From DASQHM01 sp035632095 (GTDB lineage: Bacteria > Pseudomonadota > Alphaproteobacteria > Ferrovibrionales > Ferrovibrionaceae), in the NCBI GenBank assembly GCA_035632095.1, contig DASQHM010000217.1, positions 1 to 35,692 on the forward strand: 35,692 nucleotides of DNA. The letters run 5' to 3'. This document shows positions 1 through 6,925 of this stretch, piece by piece. How positions within the stretch are numbered: the stretch's first letter is position 1; each line of letters starts with the position of its first letter. The notes beneath the pieces are model-generated. The model made no database searches and was not told the DNA's origin. It saw nothing but the letters and a program-made list of their open reading frames with translations. Both the position numbers and the translations under genes were made by a program.

Positions 1-948
1 GGCGACCTGCTGACCGGCGAGGAGCTCGACCGGTTGAGCGACGAGGCCTTGCGGGAGCGCGTCGCGACGACTGCGGTCTTCGCCCGGATCATGCCCGAGC
101 AGAAACTCCGCATCGTGATGGCCTTGAAGGCGAGGGGCGAGATCGTCGCCATGACGGGCGATGGGGTGAACGACGCGCCGTCGCTCAAGGCCGCCCATAT
201 CGGCGTGGCGATGGGCGGCCGCGGCACTGATGTCGCGCGCGAGGCCGCGTCGATCGTGCTGCTCGACGACGATTTCAGCTCCCTGGTTCGCACGGTGCGG
301 CTTGGCCGGCGGATCTATGACAACATCCGCAAGGCGTTCGGCTACATCATGGCGGTTCACGTGCCGATCGCGGGCCTTTCCCTGATGCCGCTCGTGCTCG
401 GCTGGCCGGTCATCCTCGGACCTATTCACATTGCCTTCATCGAGATGGTGATCGATCCCGTGTGCTCGATCGTGTTCGAAGCCGAGCGGGAAGAGGACGA
501 CGTGATGCGGCGCCCGCCGCGCGATCCGGCCGGCCCGTTGTTCTCAGGTTCGCTGGCCGGTTGGGGATTGCTTCAGGGCGTTCTTGCACTGGCCGTGGTC
601 GGCGGCATCTTCGTCGTCGGCATGCAACGCCGCATGCCCGACAACGAGCTTCGCGCGCTGGTGTTCGTTTCCCTCGTGTTCACGAACATCGGACTCGTGT
701 TCGTGAACCGCGCCTTCAGCGCTTCGCTGTTCTCCGCCTTCCGCGGAACCGGCTGGGTCTTATGGGGCGTGGTCGGCACGGCGGCTGCTTTGCTGGCGCT
801 CGCGGTCACCTGGCCGCCGGCGGAAACGCTGTTCGGTTTCGGGCCGTTGCATCCGGATGATCTGGTCGTCAGCCTGATCGGCGGCATCGTCGTACTGGTG
901 GTCCTCGACATCGTCAAGCCGGTTTGGCGCGCCAGTTTGCGGAGCTAG
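1..948 (+). CDS. P-type cation-transporting ATPase, C-terminal part (5' end outside window)
   Basis: The frame is open from base 1, so the gene starts upstream and only about 315 residues are visible. They contain the end of the HAD-type phosphorylation domain, with the hinge motif TGDGVNDAP at bases 154-180, followed by VAMGGRGTDVAREAASIVL, a form typical of bacterial Ca2+/Na+/H+-like P-type ATPases rather than heavy-metal CPx pumps. After this come about six hydrophobic segments. One carries IEMVIDP, the helix that contributes ion-site residues in SERCA/PMA-like pumps. The protein acts in the inner membrane and couples ATP hydrolysis to cation transport. The ion cannot be assigned because the phosphorylated Asp, actuator domain and the helix holding the other ligands lie outside the window. 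No metal-binding domain follows the last helix. The family is clear; the substrate is not. Confidence 0.93.
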   Translation, partial: GDLLTGEELDRLSDEALRERVATTAVFARIMPEQKLRIVMALKARGEIVAMTGDGVNDAPSLKAAHIGVAMGGRGTDVAREAASIVLLDDDFSSLVRTVRLGRRIYDNIRKAFGYIMAVHVPIAGLSLMPLVLGWPVILGPIHIAFIEMVIDPVCSIVFEAEREEDDVMRRPPRDPAGPLFSGSLAGWGLLQGVLALAVVGGIFVVGMQRRMPDNELRALVFVSLVFTNIGLVFVNRAFSASLFSAFRGTGWVLWGVVGTAAALLALAVTWPPAETLFGFGPLHPDDLVVSLIGGIVVLVVLDIVKPVWRASLRS

Positions 949-994
949 CGATCAAATCGTGACAACTTCGCTGTTCGCTTGCCAGCCATCTTGA

Positions 995-1213
995 CTAGAG
1001 CGAGATCAGGCGGTCGAGAAGCGCGCGGTCGGATTTCAAGGCTGCCGCTTCGCCGGTGAAGCGAACCGCGCCTTTTTCCATGACGTATACGCGATCGGCG
1101 AGCGCCGGAGAGAAATCGACGCCTGGCTCGGCGAGAAGAATGGTCAGCCCTTCCGCCTTGAGTTCGCCGATCTTGGCGAGCAGGGCCTCAACGAAATGCG
1201 GCAGCGCTACCAA
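995..1213 (-). pseudogene. 3' remnant of a LivF-like ABC transporter ATPase
   Basis: The 72 residues match only the end of a branched-chain amino-acid type ABC ATPase: LKAEGLTILLAEPGVD aligns with the region after Walker B where LivF proteins read roughly RxEGxxILLVEQNV, and ADRVYVMEKGAVRFTGEAAAL aligns with the terminal ADRAYVLxxGxxxxSGxAxxL segment. Walker A, Q-loop, signature and Walker B are all missing. The only start in frame is a TTG at 1213 with no good ribosome-binding site. Translating further upstream gives unrelated sequence up to the promoter of the next operon. The normal EQN/H-loop segment is also altered to EPG. I read it as a decayed fragment, oriented opposite to the intact liv operon beside it. 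It is unlikely to be functional. Confidence 0.75.
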
Positions 1214-1277
1214 CCGCCGCCTGGCCGATTCCGCGGCGCACCCGAATAATAATTAATGTGGCGGTGTTGGGCGCGGC

Positions 1278-1305
1278 TTGCCAGGGACCTCGCCCGAGGT
1301 AATAA
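1278..1305 (+). promoter_or_regulatory. Candidate promoter with internal dyad ahead of the liv operon
   Basis: TTGCCA at 1278-1283 and TAATAA at 1300-1305 are 16 bases apart and resemble -35 and -10 hexamers. The spacer contains a perfect dyad, ACCTCG-CC-CGAGGT, at 1287-1300. The ribosome-binding site AGGGAGG follows at 1327-1333. A dyad between -35 and -10 is a common place for a repressor site. The hexamers and dyad are seen in the sequence; the function is inferred. Confidence 0.5.
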
Positions 1306-1337
1306 TTCCGGCAGAACAAACATATAGGGAGGCTAAC

Positions 1338-2594
1338 GTGGGGAGTTCTCGTTCAATCGGTGGGCTGGGCCGCCGCAGCGTCCTCAAGGCAGGCGCTGCG
1401 CTCGGCGCGAGCCAGATCCTGGGCGCGCCTTTCATTCTAAAAGCCCTCGGCGAAGAGCCGGTAAAGATCGGCATGGTCAACCCGCTGACTGGCGTGCTCT
1501 CGGCGCTGGCGCAAAGCGAGGTTGACGGCGCCAAGTACGCCGAGGTGGAGATCAACAAGAAGGGCGGAATCCTTGGTCGTCAGGTTCAGCTCCTGGTCGA
1601 GGACTCGGCCAACGACGTCGGCACCGGCGTGCAGAAAACCCAAAAGCTGATCGATCGCGACAAGGTCGATGTGATCGTGGGCGACGTGAATTCCGGCATC
1701 GCCTATGCGATGTCGCAGGTGACCAATGAGAAGCAGGTGTTCCATATCGTTCCGGGCGGCCATACCGATCCGATCACCGGCACGAATTGCAAATGGAACG
1801 TCTTCCGCGTCTGCAACACGACGACGATGGACACCGCCGCGATCACGCCCGAATTGGTGAAGCGGTTCGGCAAGAAATGGTTCTTCATTACGCCGGACTA
1901 TGCCTATGGCCACTCGCTCCAGGATGCCTTCATCAAGGCATTGAAAAAGCTCGGCGGCACGTTCGACGGCGACTATTTGCCGATCAACAACACCGATTTC
2001 TCCGCCACCCTGATCAAGGCCAAGGCCTACAAGCCGAACGTCCTGCTCAACAACATGGGCGGACTGACGCAGATCAACTGCATGAAGCAGTTCACCCAGT
2101 TCGGCTTGCAGAAGGAAATGGCGCTCGGCGGCGCATTGTTCGAGTTCGAGACGGTCAAGGCTTTGCCGCCCGAGGCGCAAACCGGCTGGTGGGACATGGA
2201 GTGGTGGTGGGATCAGCCCAAGGTGCCGGAGGTCGTGAAGTTTGTCGCCGATTACCGCGCGGCTGTGAAGAAGACGCCCTCGGCGCGCGACTGGTTCGGC
2301 TACGTGGCGATGCATACGGTGCGGCTCGCGGCCGAAAAGGCCAAGTCGGTTGCCGGTCCGAAGCTGGCGGTGGCCTTGGAGGACCTGGAATTGCCGCCGG
2401 ATGTGGCGCTGCAGCCCGGCAAGGTGCGCTATCGCGCCGGCGATCATGAACTGATGCCCAACATCTTCGTCGGCGAAGTGCATCCGCCGAAAGCAAGCGC
2501 GGAGGATGTGTTCACAATCGTCGAAATGGTATCCGGCGAACAAGCTGCCGGTACGGTCGCCGAGACCGGCTGCAACATGGTTCATCACGCCTGA
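1338..2594 (+). CDS. Liv-type ABC transporter periplasmic substrate-binding protein
   Basis: This is a 418-residue type-1 periplasmic binding protein of the LivK/Peripla_BP_6 family. I chose the GTG at 1338 because AGGGAGG sits five bases before it; a TTG at 1278 would add 20 unlikely residues. The N terminus reads GLGRRSVLKAGAALGAS, a twin-arginine-like signal peptide. The mature part opens with PVKIGMVNPLTGVLSALAQSEVDGAKYAEVEIN, the usual family start, then RQVQLLVEDSANDVGTGVQKTQKLI and VDVIVGDVNSGIAYAM. The protein binds its ligand in the periplasm and delivers it to the LivHM permease. In Alphaproteobacteria this family serves amino acids, amides and aromatic or hydroaromatic acids. The AroE-family gene at the end of the operon makes an acid plausible. 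The segment GTNCKWNVFRVCNTTTM carries two cysteines that could form a disulfide. Confidence 0.9.
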   Translation: MGSSRSIGGLGRRSVLKAGAALGASQILGAPFILKALGEEPVKIGMVNPLTGVLSALAQSEVDGAKYAEVEINKKGGILGRQVQLLVEDSANDVGTGVQKTQKLIDRDKVDVIVGDVNSGIAYAMSQVTNEKQVFHIVPGGHTDPITGTNCKWNVFRVCNTTTMDTAAITPELVKRFGKKWFFITPDYAYGHSLQDAFIKALKKLGGTFDGDYLPINNTDFSATLIKAKAYKPNVLLNNMGGLTQINCMKQFTQFGLQKEMALGGALFEFETVKALPPEAQTGWWDMEWWWDQPKVPEVVKFVADYRAAVKKTPSARDWFGYVAMHTVRLAAEKAKSVAGPKLAVALEDLELPPDVALQPGKVRYRAGDHELMPNIFVGEVHPPKASAEDVFTIVEMVSGEQAAGTVAETGCNMVHHA

Positions 2595-2615
2595 TCTGCT
2601 TTTCGTAGTGCCTAC

Positions 2616-2647
2616 CCCCGCCGCGCGGCCACGGGCCGGCGGCGGGG
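2616..2647 (+). promoter_or_regulatory. Strong GC hairpin between binding-protein and permease genes
   Basis: The 96-base gap holds a hairpin with 14 paired bases and one bulged G: outer arms CCCCGCCGC (2616-2624) and GCGGCGGGG (2639-2647), inner arms CGGCC and GGCCG, loop ACG. No T-run follows, so it is not a typical intrinsic terminator. In many ABC operons a stem-loop after the binding-protein gene stabilises that part of the mRNA or lowers read-through into the permease genes. That role is inferred here. Confidence 0.6.
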
Positions 2648-2690
2648 CGAGCGGGTTGCCTCTGACGACACCTCGTGCGAAGAGCGGTCG

Positions 2691-3560
2691 ATGTTCCAAG
2701 TCATACTGTTCAATGTCACCAATGGGCTGATCATCGGCGCGTTCTACGTGCTTATGGCGCTCGGCCTGTCGCTGATTCTCAATCTCAGCAACGTGATCAA
2801 CTTCGCGCACGGCAACTTCCTGGCGCTGGGCGGCTATCTGGCGTTCATGCTGACGCCAACGCTGGGCTACTGGGGCGCCTTGCTGGTCTCGCCGCTGCTC
2901 ACGGCGATGATCGGCGTCGTGGTGGAACGGCTGATGATCCGCCGCGTCTACAATCGCGACCCGGTGTACAGCCTGCTGCTTACCTTCGGTCTTGCCTTCG
3001 TGATGCAGGATCTGGCGCGCTATTTCTGGGGCCCGAACGGCGTGCCGATGGGCCTTCCGGCCGCCTTGTCGCAGCCGATCAGCGCCGAACTGTTCTTCAT
3101 CACGTGGTACCGCGTTTTCATGGTGGCGATCGTCATCGTTGCCGTGATCGGGCTATTCGCCTTCTTGCGCTATACCCGCGTCGGCCTGCGCATCCGTGCG
3201 GGAACGCTCGATCTCGACACGGTGGCGGCGCTCGGCGTCAACGTTCAGCTGCTCCGCACGTTTAATTTCGCGGTGGGCTGCCTATTGGCCGGCCTGAGCG
3301 GCGTGCTTGCGGCCGGTCAGATCGGTCTCAATCCAAATATGGGCGACGATCTGCTGATGCCGAGCTTCATCGCAATCATCGTCGGCGGCGTGGGCAGCCT
3401 GACCGGCACCCTGTTCGGCGGGCTGCTGATCGGGGTGGCGTCGGCGCTGACGACCGTGGTCTACCCGGCGGCGAGCGAAGCGGTGATCTACGCGATCATG
3501 GCGCTTGTGCTCTTGCTCCGGCCGCGCGGCCTGATGGGCGAAGAGGGGATGCTGTCGTGA
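2691..3560 (+). CDS. livH: Liv-type ABC transporter permease, LivH family
   Basis: The 289-residue integral membrane protein has about eight hydrophobic segments. It carries the LivH start pattern NGLIIGAFYVLMALGLSLI followed by NVINFAHGNFLALGGYLAF, the highly conserved NFAHG segment of the family. The C-terminal half contains the coupling-helix region GLRIRAGTLDLDTVAALGVNV, which contacts the ATPases, and ends in MALVLLLRPRGLMGEEGM. Length is normal for LivH. It pairs with the LivM protein encoded next in the inner membrane, and the stop codon overlaps the livM GTG start by four bases, so the two are translationally coupled. Substrate specificity comes from the binding protein and is unknown. 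Family assignment is secure. Confidence 0.93.
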   Translation: MFQVILFNVTNGLIIGAFYVLMALGLSLILNLSNVINFAHGNFLALGGYLAFMLTPTLGYWGALLVSPLLTAMIGVVVERLMIRRVYNRDPVYSLLLTFGLAFVMQDLARYFWGPNGVPMGLPAALSQPISAELFFITWYRVFMVAIVIVAVIGLFAFLRYTRVGLRIRAGTLDLDTVAALGVNVQLLRTFNFAVGCLLAGLSGVLAAGQIGLNPNMGDDLLMPSFIAIIVGGVGSLTGTLFGGLLIGVASALTTVVYPAASEAVIYAIMALVLLLRPRGLMGEEGMLS

Positions 3561-4540
3561 GCGCGGTGACAGTTGCGGCGGCGGCGCGGCGCCTTCCGGA
3601 CCGGCGATGGTTGGCGCTCGTCGTCATCTGGGCGGTGCTGGTCGCCGTGCCGCTCTGGCTCCCGCTGCTCGGCGGCTACACGGCGCTTGCCGGGCGCGTG
3701 CTGGTGCTCGGACTGGCGGCCATGGGCCTCAACCTCTTGCTGGGATTCACCGGCGTATTGAGCTTCGGGCACGCGGCCTATTTCGGATTGGGTGCCTACG
3801 GCGCCGGGCTCACTTTGCGATACCTCGTGCACAGCACGCCCCTCGCCATGCTGGCCGGCACGCTGCTGGGCGGTCTCGCCGGGGCGTTGTTCGGCCTTCT
3901 GATCGTGCGCCGGCGCGGCGTCTATTTCGCCATGTGCACCATCGCCTTCGGGCAGATCTGGTACTACATCGCCTATAGCTGGAACGAGTTCACCGGCGGC
4001 TTCGACGGTTTGCGCGATTTCCACCGCGAGCCGATCGGCTTCGGCCCTTTGACCCTCGATATCACGAGTGGCGGAACCTCGTTCTACTTCTTCGTCCTTG
4101 CCATTTTTGCCGTCGCCGTCGGGCTGATGGGTCTGCTCCTGCGCTCTCCCTTCGGCCGCACCTTGCGCGCGATCCGCGAGAACGAGAGGCGCGCGCGCTT
4201 CCTCGGCATTCCCGTCGAGCGGCACATTTGGCTGTCGTTCTCCATCTCCTGCTTCTTTACCGCGCTGGCCGGCACGCTCTATGCGTTGCTCAACAACTTC
4301 GCCGACCCTTTGGCGCTGCATTACTCGCTGTCGGGCTATTTCGTGATCATGACGGTGATGGGCGGAATGCGCACGTTTTGGGGGCCGTTGCTGGGCGCCG
4401 CTTTGTTCGTGGTGCTGCAGGACTATGTTTCGTCGATGACGGTCAACTGGATGTCGTTCATCGGATTGCTCTTCATCTTGGTCGTGCTGTTTTTCCCGCG
4501 CGGCCTGTTGGGCATGCTGCGGCGAAGGGGCGCGACTTGA
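3557..4540 (+). CDS. livM: Liv-type ABC transporter permease, LivM family
   Basis: The 327-residue inner-membrane protein has about nine to ten hydrophobic segments and the LivM signature GLNLLLGFTGVLSFGHAAYFGLGAYGAG near the N terminus. Later motifs include FTGGFDGL, then the coupling-helix segment SPFGRTLRAIRENERRARFLGI, and finally GGMRTFWGPLLGAALFV and FFPRGLLGMLRRRG at the C terminus. It forms the translocation pore with LivH. It starts with GTG inside the last codons of livH and ends two bases before the livG start, typical of a tightly coupled operon. No missing elements are visible. It lacks a fused ATPase domain, so the separate LivG and LivF proteins are expected to drive transport. 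Confidence 0.93.
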   Translation: MSAVTVAAAARRLPDRRWLALVVIWAVLVAVPLWLPLLGGYTALAGRVLVLGLAAMGLNLLLGFTGVLSFGHAAYFGLGAYGAGLTLRYLVHSTPLAMLAGTLLGGLAGALFGLLIVRRRGVYFAMCTIAFGQIWYYIAYSWNEFTGGFDGLRDFHREPIGFGPLTLDITSGGTSFYFFVLAIFAVAVGLMGLLLRSPFGRTLRAIRENERRARFLGIPVERHIWLSFSISCFFTALAGTLYALLNNFADPLALHYSLSGYFVIMTVMGGMRTFWGPLLGAALFVVLQDYVSSMTVNWMSFIGLLFILVVLFFPRGLLGMLRRRGAT

Positions 4541-4542
4541 CC

Positions 4543-5286
4543 ATGCTCGAGGTCCGGGGTGTCACAAAAAACTTTGGCAGCCTGGTCGCGGTGCAGAACG
4601 TGTCCATGTCCGTGGCGCCGGGCGAGCTGCGGGCGATCATCGGTCCGAACGGGGCTGGCAAGACGACCTTCTTCAATATGATCAGCGGCTATTTCGCGCC
4701 TACCGCCGGGGCGATCATCTTCGACGGGAAGGATGTGACGCAAATCCCGGCGGCCCGCCGGGTTGCGCTCGGCATGGCTCGCACCTTTCAGATCACCGAG
4801 ATATTTCCGGAGCTCACGGTGCATGAGAATGTGCTCAGCGCGGCGGAGGTGGCTGCGGGCCAGCGCCTGCACATGTGGACCGCGCGGGCCGATGCGGGAC
4901 GCGCGGAAAAGGTGGTCGCTGAGATGCTGGACCTGGTCGGGCTCTCCACCAAGGCGGACCGGCTGGTCGGAGAACTTGCGCATGGCGACCAGCGCGCGAC
5001 GGAGATCGCCATGGCGCTGGCGCTTCGCCCGCGGCTGCTTCTCCTCGACGAGCCGACGGCCGGCATGGGCGATCAGGAAACCTACGAGATCACCGGATTG
5101 ATCCGCCGGCTGCATCGCGACAGCAAATTCACAATCGTGCTGATCGAGCATGACATGCGCGTCGTGTTCCATCTGGCGGACCGCATCACGGTGCTCGACC
5201 AGGGGCGCATGTTGGCGGAAGGGACGCCGAAGGAGATCGCCGCGTCGGAGGCGGTGCAGGCTGCCTATCTCGGAGAAGCCGCATGA
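4543..5286 (+). CDS. livG: Liv-type ABC transporter ATP-binding protein, LivG family
   Basis: The 247-residue ATPase starts at the ATG at 4543, two bases after the livM stop. The open frame extends far upstream, but that part is the shadow of livM. Walker A is GPNGAGKTT (residues 34-42), followed by FFNMISGYFAPTAG and the LivG-type segment VALGMARTFQITEIFPELTVHENVL. Walker B is LLLLDEPTAGM. The signature region reads LAHGDQR rather than the more usual LxYGxQR, a mild divergence. The H-loop is present in IVLIEHDMRVVF. It hydrolyses ATP at the cytoplasmic face together with LivF. Its stop overlaps the livF start by four bases (ATGA). Confidence 0.94.
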   Translation: MLEVRGVTKNFGSLVAVQNVSMSVAPGELRAIIGPNGAGKTTFFNMISGYFAPTAGAIIFDGKDVTQIPAARRVALGMARTFQITEIFPELTVHENVLSAAEVAAGQRLHMWTARADAGRAEKVVAEMLDLVGLSTKADRLVGELAHGDQRATEIAMALALRPRLLLLDEPTAGMGDQETYEITGLIRRLHRDSKFTIVLIEHDMRVVFHLADRITVLDQGRMLAEGTPKEIAASEAVQAAYLGEAA

Positions 5287-6035
5287 AACCGCTGGAAGCC
5301 TCCGGCTTGCAGACCTTCTACGGCAAAAGCCACATCCTGCATGGTGTCGGCTTGGAGGTGAACGAAGGCGAGATCGTCACTTTGCTCGGCCGCAACGGCG
5401 CCGGCAAGACCACGACGCTGCGCAGCATCATGGGCCTCACGCCGCCGCGCGAAGGCAGCGTCAAGGTCTTCGGCCAAGAGGCGAGCCGGGTGCCGACGTT
5501 CCAGATCGCCGCGCTCGGCGTCGGTTACGTGCCTGAGGGACGCAGGGTCTTCGCCAACTTGTCGGTGGAGGAAAACTTGAGGGTGCCGTTCGTCCGGCCG
5601 GGCTCGTGGACGATTGAGCGCGTTTTCAAGACCTTTCCGCGACTTGCAGAACGGCGCGGCAGTCGCGGCCGGCAGCTTTCCGGCGGCGAGCAGGAAATGC
5701 TGTCGATTGCCCGCGCGTTGCTGCTCAACCCCAAGCTGCTGCTGCTCGATGAGCCGAGCCAGGGCCTGGCTCCGCTCATCGTGAAGGAAGTGTTTCGCAT
5801 CATTGCGTCCATGCGCGATGAGGGCATTGCGGTCCTGCTGGTGGAGCAGAACGTGCGCGTCAGCCTGGCGATCGCCGACCGCGCCTATGTGCTGAACGAC
5901 GGCGAGGTGATCTACAGCGGCACGGCTTCCGACCTTGCCAAGGACGAGCAGCGGGTCCGTGCCATGGCCGGCGCATCGGCCGAGGAGTGGCAGGCCGAGC
6001 CCCGGACGCGCGGGGCGGCCGAGCAGCGGCCTTAG
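5283..6035 (+). CDS. livF: Liv-type ABC transporter ATP-binding protein, LivF family
   Basis: The 250-residue ATPase has Walker A GRNGAGKTT (residues 36-44), the LivF-typical GYVPEGRRVFANLSVEENL, signature LSGGEQEMLSIARALL, and Walker B LLLLDEPSQGLAPLIV followed by VLLVEQNVRVSLAIADRAYVL. It is the partner ATPase of LivG. Its C terminus, after SDLAKDEQRVRAMAGAS, continues as a polar tail (EWQAEPRTRGAAEQRP) about 15 residues beyond the usual end. It overlaps livG by four bases and stops five bases before the start I chose for the aroE-family gene, so that enzyme is probably co-transcribed. The remnant at 995-1213 is a degraded relative of this gene type. Confidence 0.94.
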   Translation: MKPLEASGLQTFYGKSHILHGVGLEVNEGEIVTLLGRNGAGKTTTLRSIMGLTPPREGSVKVFGQEASRVPTFQIAALGVGYVPEGRRVFANLSVEENLRVPFVRPGSWTIERVFKTFPRLAERRGSRGRQLSGGEQEMLSIARALLLNPKLLLLDEPSQGLAPLIVKEVFRIIASMRDEGIAVLLVEQNVRVSLAIADRAYVLNDGEVIYSGTASDLAKDEQRVRAMAGASAEEWQAEPRTRGAAEQRP

Positions 6036-6040
6036 GCGCC

Positions 6041-6913
6041 GTGCGACGCGTGCTGGTCGGCCTGATCGGCGCCAATATTCAAAACTCGCTGTCGCCGGCC
6101 CTACACGAAGACGCCTTTTCCGCTGCCGGCATGCGCGGGCATTACCATCTGATGGATCTCGACCGGCTTCCCGGGCGGCGCCTCGAAGACCTTCTTGGCG
6201 CCGCGCGGGTAATCGGATTTGCCGGCGTCAACGTCACCTATCCGTGCAAGGAGGCGGTGCTGGCGCTGTTGGACGACGTGTCGGAAGAGGCGCGGCAGAT
6301 CGGCGCCGTGAACACCGTCACCATCGACGCACGCGGCCGTACTACGGGCTACAATACCGACCGTATCGGCTTCCGGCGCGGCCTTGAAGACACGCTCGGG
6401 CGCATCGACGGGGCCACCGTACTTTTGATTGGCGCCGGAGGTGCCGGCCGCGCCGTGGCGTTCGCCCTCTTCGACCTCGGCGCCGCGGCAATCCTAATTC
6501 ACGACAAGGAAACGGCGCGGGCGGAGACCTTGGCGGCGAGCCTGCGCGGCCGTTTCGGCGCGGAGCGTTGCGCCGTCGCGCTCGATCCGTCATCGGGGTT
6601 GTCGAAAGCGGCAGGCGTGGTGAACGCGACCCCGGTCGGCATGTTCGGATTTCCGGGCAATCCGGTGCCGATGGATGCGGTCGACCCGCGTCATTGGGTG
6701 GCCGACGTCATCTATACGCCAATGGAGACAGAGTTGATCGCCGCCGCGCGCGGCAAGGGTGCGCGCGTCGTCACGGGCGGCGGCATGTGCGTGCATCAAG
6801 CGGCCGCGAGTTTTCGATTGTTCACCGGCGCCGATGCCGATCTTGGGCGCATGCGCCGGCTCTTCGCCGATGCCATCGCCGCACAATCGACTAACAACGC
6901 GGCCCAGGATTGA
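6041..6913 (+). CDS. AroE-family dehydrogenase, probably NAD-dependent quinate/shikimate type
   Basis: From the GTG at 6041 the protein has 290 residues, close to the family norm; a start at 5987 would lie inside livF. The substrate-site residues of shikimate dehydrogenases are all visible: Ser16 and Ser18 in NSLSPALHE, Lys70 in NVTYPCKE, Asn91 in GAVNT and Asp107 in NTDRIGF. The nucleotide-binding loop is GAGGAGRA (132-139). The second Rossmann strand ends in LIHDKETA, with an Asp where NADP-dependent AroE usually has NRT/R residues, so NAD is the likelier cofactor. SLSPALHE followed by a G..HYHLMDLD segment also resembles catabolic quinate/shikimate dehydrogenases. Placement behind livKHMGF suggests oxidation of the imported compound rather than aromatic amino-acid biosynthesis. 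The quinate/shikimate role is inferred. Confidence 0.8.
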   Translation: MRRVLVGLIGANIQNSLSPALHEDAFSAAGMRGHYHLMDLDRLPGRRLEDLLGAARVIGFAGVNVTYPCKEAVLALLDDVSEEARQIGAVNTVTIDARGRTTGYNTDRIGFRRGLEDTLGRIDGATVLLIGAGGAGRAVAFALFDLGAAAILIHDKETARAETLAASLRGRFGAERCAVALDPSSGLSKAAGVVNATPVGMFGFPGNPVPMDAVDPRHWVADVIYTPMETELIAAARGKGARVVTGGGMCVHQAAASFRLFTGADADLGRMRRLFADAIAAQSTNNAAQD

Positions 6914-6925
6914 TGGATCGAAGAT

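Noticed and set aside
1437..2810. A 457-residue minus-strand open frame opposite the binding-protein gene
   Set aside because: It is a His/Arg/Asp-rich shadow; the plus-strand frame has a signal peptide and family motifs.
5987..6040. Longer N terminus of the AroE-family protein starting inside livF
   Set aside because: The extra 18 residues are Arg/Ala-rich and coincide with the livF tail; the family motif begins right after the GTG at 6041.
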